Of a stretch of 16,213 nt of DNA, positions 13,906 through 16,213 are shown in pieces. Every line of letters starts with the position of its first letter. The stretch's first letter is position 1. The DNA comes from SbD1 sp049300095 (GTDB taxonomy: Bacteria > Desulfobacterota > Syntrophobacteria > Syntrophobacterales > Syntrophobacteraceae). The notes under the pieces were generated by a model. The model was not told the DNA's origin. It worked only from the letters and a program-made list of their open reading frames with translations, and did not search any database. The DNA lies in the NCBI GenBank assembly GCA_049300095.1, contig JBAQYM010000059.1, forward strand, positions 1 through 16,213, written 5' to 3'. The translations under genes and the position numbers were made by a program.

Positions 13906-15906
13906 ATGAAAGCTCGCTATAAAATCGCCCTGGTTGTGTTCGTCCTGGTTTTAATCGCCTTCCGGCCCGCTTTCGCGCGGGAAGATGCCGCCCCCGGGAA
14001 AAGCTGGAGCACGGCCGAGATAAACGGGGTCCGGTGGATCCTGGACCCCGACGGCAAACCGTTTTACTCGAAGGGCGTCAATCTTGTCACGCCGTGGAAG
14101 GAAACGGAAAAGACCAGGTCCGGACAGGCTTACTGCTGGCTGAACTTCTATCCGAGCCTGGATGAGTGGCGAAAAAAGGTCGGCGGCCAGTTGAAGGGAT
14201 GGGGGTTCAATACGCTGGGCGGGTGGTCGGACAGCTCCCCGGACCTCGGGCTTGCTCTGACGGTCGATCTCGAACTCGGGCGCAATTCGCGCTTCCACTG
14301 GTTCGACCCCTTCGACCCGAAGATGGAAGAGGTTACGATCGAGCGCGCAAAAGAGCTGACCGCGCCCTACCGCGACCTCCCCTTCCTGATCGGCTACTAC
14401 AGCGACAACGAGGTGGGCTGGTGGAATTCCGCGCTGTTTAGCTGGTTTCTCAAAGCGGGGTGGGAGAATTGGACCAAGCGCCATCTGTGGCAAATGCTCC
14501 ACGACCACTACGGGGGGAGCTGGGAGAAGCTTCTCGAAGACTGGGTCCCCCAGGGGGGGCTGGACGGTTTCGAGGCCCTCAAAGGCGCGGGGGCTTCCTT
14601 CAAGCTGAGGCCGGGGGGAGGCGGCATCCGCCTTGTCGACCGGTTTATGCACGATTGCGCGAAACGCTACTACGAGTTGATGTTCAAGGCCGTCCGCGCC
14701 GCGCATCCGGGGGCGCTCGTGCTCGGGGACCGGCTGCCGCTCTACTACCACCAGGATGCCGTCCTGGCGATGGGCGACAACGTGGACGTGATTTCGACCA
14801 ACTATAACGTCGACGCGCCGGACGGATGGGTCGCCCCCTATTATTTCGACGGCCTGAGGAAGCTCAGCCGGAAACCGGTGCTGATAACCGAGTTTTTCTT
14901 CGCCGCCGAGGAAAACAGGAGCGGGAACCGCAACGAGACCGCAAGGTCCGCCCACGCAAAGCCCGGGCATCTCATGACCGTTGACACCCAAACCCAGAGG
15001 GTGTGGGGGGCGGGAAACGCCCTGCTCAATTTTGCCCGCTTTCCCAACGTGGCCGGCGCGCACTGGTTCCAGTACTGCGACGAGCCCCTGGGCGGCCGCG
15101 AGGACGGCGAAGACTACAACATGGGTCTGATCGACACCGCAAACCGGCCCTACGAGGACCTGACGCGGGGTTTCGTGAAACTCAACGCCACGCTCGATAC
15201 GGTGCACGAAACGAGCGGGAGGCGAGCCGCCGGGGGACCGGGGCTGAAGGCTGAGGCAAACGGGAGCGCCGCCCCCCCCGGTGCGGCCGGGCGGGTTCGC
15301 GTGCCGCGCGCGCCTCGGCCGATAGATGTATCCGATGGGTCGCTCATCGAGTGGGAGAAGGAGAGCACGCTTCTTCCGGGATTTGCGGCCCCCGCCCCCT
15401 ATGTTCCTTTCGGAGACGCGCACCTGGCGTGGGCGCCCGAGGGCTTCTATCTCTTCAGCCTGTCAAATACCTACGTGGACCCCGATTTCCTGGAATATGG
15501 CGAAAAATTTCCCCATTCGGAAGCCTTCCAGCTCCATTTCAGCATCGAGGCGGAAGGCAGGCGGGACCACTTCGCCGCTTTCCTCCTGCCCGGCAAAGAC
15601 CCCCGCTACCCGGACGGCTTCGGGATCACGCCGGAACTTTTCCGGATCGAGAACGGGCGGCGGGCCGAACGGCTGCCGGAAGCGGGGCGTGTGCGCAGAA
15701 TCGAGAAGTCGCTGCCGCACATGGTTGTCGAGGCATTCTTTCCCGCCCGCTGGTTCGGGTTGGAGAAGCTCGAACCGGGAATGCGCCTCGGGCTCAATAT
15801 CGGGTTGGTGAGCTATTTTCGGGAATTTACCATGACCCTGGCGGGTAATCCGGAAATCGCCGAGATCGAAAATCCCGCGCGGTTTAGGGAAATAGTGCTG
15901 GAATAG
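13906..15906 (+). CDS. Secreted clan GH-A glycoside hydrolase with C-terminal CBM9-like domain
   Basis: A 666-residue precursor with signal peptide YKIALVVFVLVLIAFRPAFA, cleaved before REDAAP. A TIM-barrel catalytic domain spans about 35-430. The likely acid/base is E169 in YYSDNEVGWW and the likely nucleophile is E329 in VLITEFFF, the NE...E arrangement of clan GH-A as in beta-agarase-like, GH42-like and related enzymes. The exact family cannot be named. After a linker, residues about 472-666 resemble a type 9 carbohydrate-binding/DOMON-like beta-sandwich (DGSLIEWEKE, DAHLAWAPEGFYLF, AFQLHFSIEAEG, VVEAFFPARWFG). The ATG at 13906 is chosen for the signal peptide; an in-frame ATG at 13798 would add 36 residues. 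It probably acts on a polysaccharide outside the inner membrane with the adjacent deacetylase. Confidence 0.8.
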   Translation: MKARYKIALVVFVLVLIAFRPAFAREDAAPGKSWSTAEINGVRWILDPDGKPFYSKGVNLVTPWKETEKTRSGQAYCWLNFYPSLDEWRKKVGGQLKGWGFNTLGGWSDSSPDLGLALTVDLELGRNSRFHWFDPFDPKMEEVTIERAKELTAPYRDLPFLIGYYSDNEVGWWNSALFSWFLKAGWENWTKRHLWQMLHDHYGGSWEKLLEDWVPQGGLDGFEALKGAGASFKLRPGGGGIRLVDRFMHDCAKRYYELMFKAVRAAHPGALVLGDRLPLYYHQDAVLAMGDNVDVISTNYNVDAPDGWVAPYYFDGLRKLSRKPVLITEFFFAAEENRSGNRNETARSAHAKPGHLMTVDTQTQRVWGAGNALLNFARFPNVAGAHWFQYCDEPLGGREDGEDYNMGLIDTANRPYEDLTRGFVKLNATLDTVHETSGRRAAGGPGLKAEANGSAAPPGAAGRVRVPRAPRPIDVSDGSLIEWEKESTLLPGFAAPAPYVPFGDAHLAWAPEGFYLFSLSNTYVDPDFLEYGEKFPHSEAFQLHFSIEAEGRRDHFAAFLLPGKDPRYPDGFGITPELFRIENGRRAERLPEAGRVRRIEKSLPHMVVEAFFPARWFGLEKLEPGMRLGLNIGLVSYFREFTMTLAGNPEIAEIENPARFREIVLE

Positions 15907-15935
15907 GTTTTGCCGGGAAGGACCAATACTGATTT

Positions 15936-16041
15936 GCGTTCAAGCGCCGCCGCCGCGTCCTCGGACGCGGTTTGAACGAAAATGAAACTTCAACTTTCGC
16001 GGTTGGAACTGCGCGTCTCCATATTGAAGTTTCACAAGAGA
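15936..16041 (+). repeat. Two-hairpin repeat, copy 2
   Basis: The same layout as 1911-2017: GCGTTCAAGCGCCGCCGCC, the near-palindrome CGTCCTCGGACGCGG, then TTTGAACG. Perfect 11-base arms TGAAACTTCAA (15983-15993) and TTGAAGTTTCA (16024-16034) follow, then CAAGAGATAG. The first hairpin differs from copy 1 at about one base, while the loop of the second differs widely. Confidence 0.8.
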
Positions 16042-16053
16042 TAGGCCAAGAGT

Positions 16054-16084
16054 GATGGGTTTCGCTCCGCTCCACCCATCCTAC
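16054..16084. repeat. Half copy of the GTAGGTTGGGT hairpin repeat
   Basis: Begins GATGGGTTTCGCTCCGCTCC and ends CATCCTAC. It matches the right arm of 4857-4942 with compensating changes (GATGGGT with ACCCATC instead of GTTGGGT with ACCCAAC), so the small hairpin is kept. Confidence 0.7.
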
Positions 16085-16089
16085 ACCTC

Positions 16090-16213
16090 TTTGGGCAACA
16101 GCCCTGGAAAGCCTGCTGGACGGGGCTGTTGCCAAAATGCAAAAGTTGCGACAGGTGTGGCCAAAACAGGACGGAGGTCTCCCCTCCCTTGGCGGGAGGG
16201 GCTGGGGGAGGGG
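16090..16213. repeat. Terminal repeat pair and start of composite element, copy 3 (cut by window end)
   Basis: TTTGGGCAACAGCCC (16090-16104) is followed 18 bases later by GGGCTGTTGCCAAAA (16123-16137), back to back. The second begins a copy of the same core as at 14 and 7552, reaching the G-rich motif CCCTCCCTTGGCGGGAGGGG, and runs off the window. Confidence 0.8.

Noticed and set aside
13951..15423. 490-residue minus-strand frame opposite the glycoside hydrolase
   Set aside because: GC-driven open frame; the plus strand has a signal peptide and both catalytic Glu residues.

Overview
The window is about 60% GC, with dense coding runs on a Gram-negative-type chromosome. The order rlmE-yebC-ruvC-ruvA-ruvB, the lipoprotein and secretory signals, and the heavy load of short intergenic repeats suggest a member of the Desulfobacterota (former Deltaproteobacteria). 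That assignment is inference from gene order and protein style; there is no rRNA in the window. No tRNA, CRISPR array, transposase or integrase was found.

Layout: (1) 1-427 holds a composite repeat and a tetranucleotide tract. (2) 428-1651 (minus) encodes a GT87/DUF2029 polytopic glycosyltransferase whose stop codon lies in that tract. (3) 1652-2326 is a repeat-filled gap ending in a good sigma70-type promoter. (4) 2327-5996 (plus) is a translation and recombination operon: RlmE, YebC, RuvC, RuvA, and RuvB. RuvB is separated from ruvA by a hairpin repeat. (5) 5997-6549 is a gap ending in a strong bidirectional terminator. (6) 6550-7317 (minus) encodes a DksA/TraR-type zinc-finger protein fused to a BON domain, with its own promoter. 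(7) 7318-8478 is a patchwork of at least four repeat families. (8) 8479-10118 (plus) encodes two lipoprotein L,D-transpeptidases. (9) 10119-10492 contains another mobile-looking element. (10) 10493-12265 (plus) encodes an MsbA-like ABC exporter. (11) 12584-15906 (plus) encodes a secreted PIG-L deacetylase and a secreted clan GH-A glycoside hydrolase with a C-terminal CBM9-like domain. (12) 15907-16213 holds further repeat copies.

The right half reads as a cell-envelope region: peptidoglycan cross-link enzymes, a lipid or glycan exporter, a sugar-ester or N-acetyl hydrolase and a polysaccharide hydrolase. Whether the last three act on one polymer is inference.

The most unusual content is of two kinds. 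The first is the DksA-type zinc finger plus BON fusion. The second is a family of non-coding elements that share the terminal inverted repeat GGGCTGTTGCCCAAA but carry different cores. They nest with other hairpin repeats, and nearly every intergenic gap except those inside operons carries one. No transposase is visible, so if they move, they are mobilised in trans.
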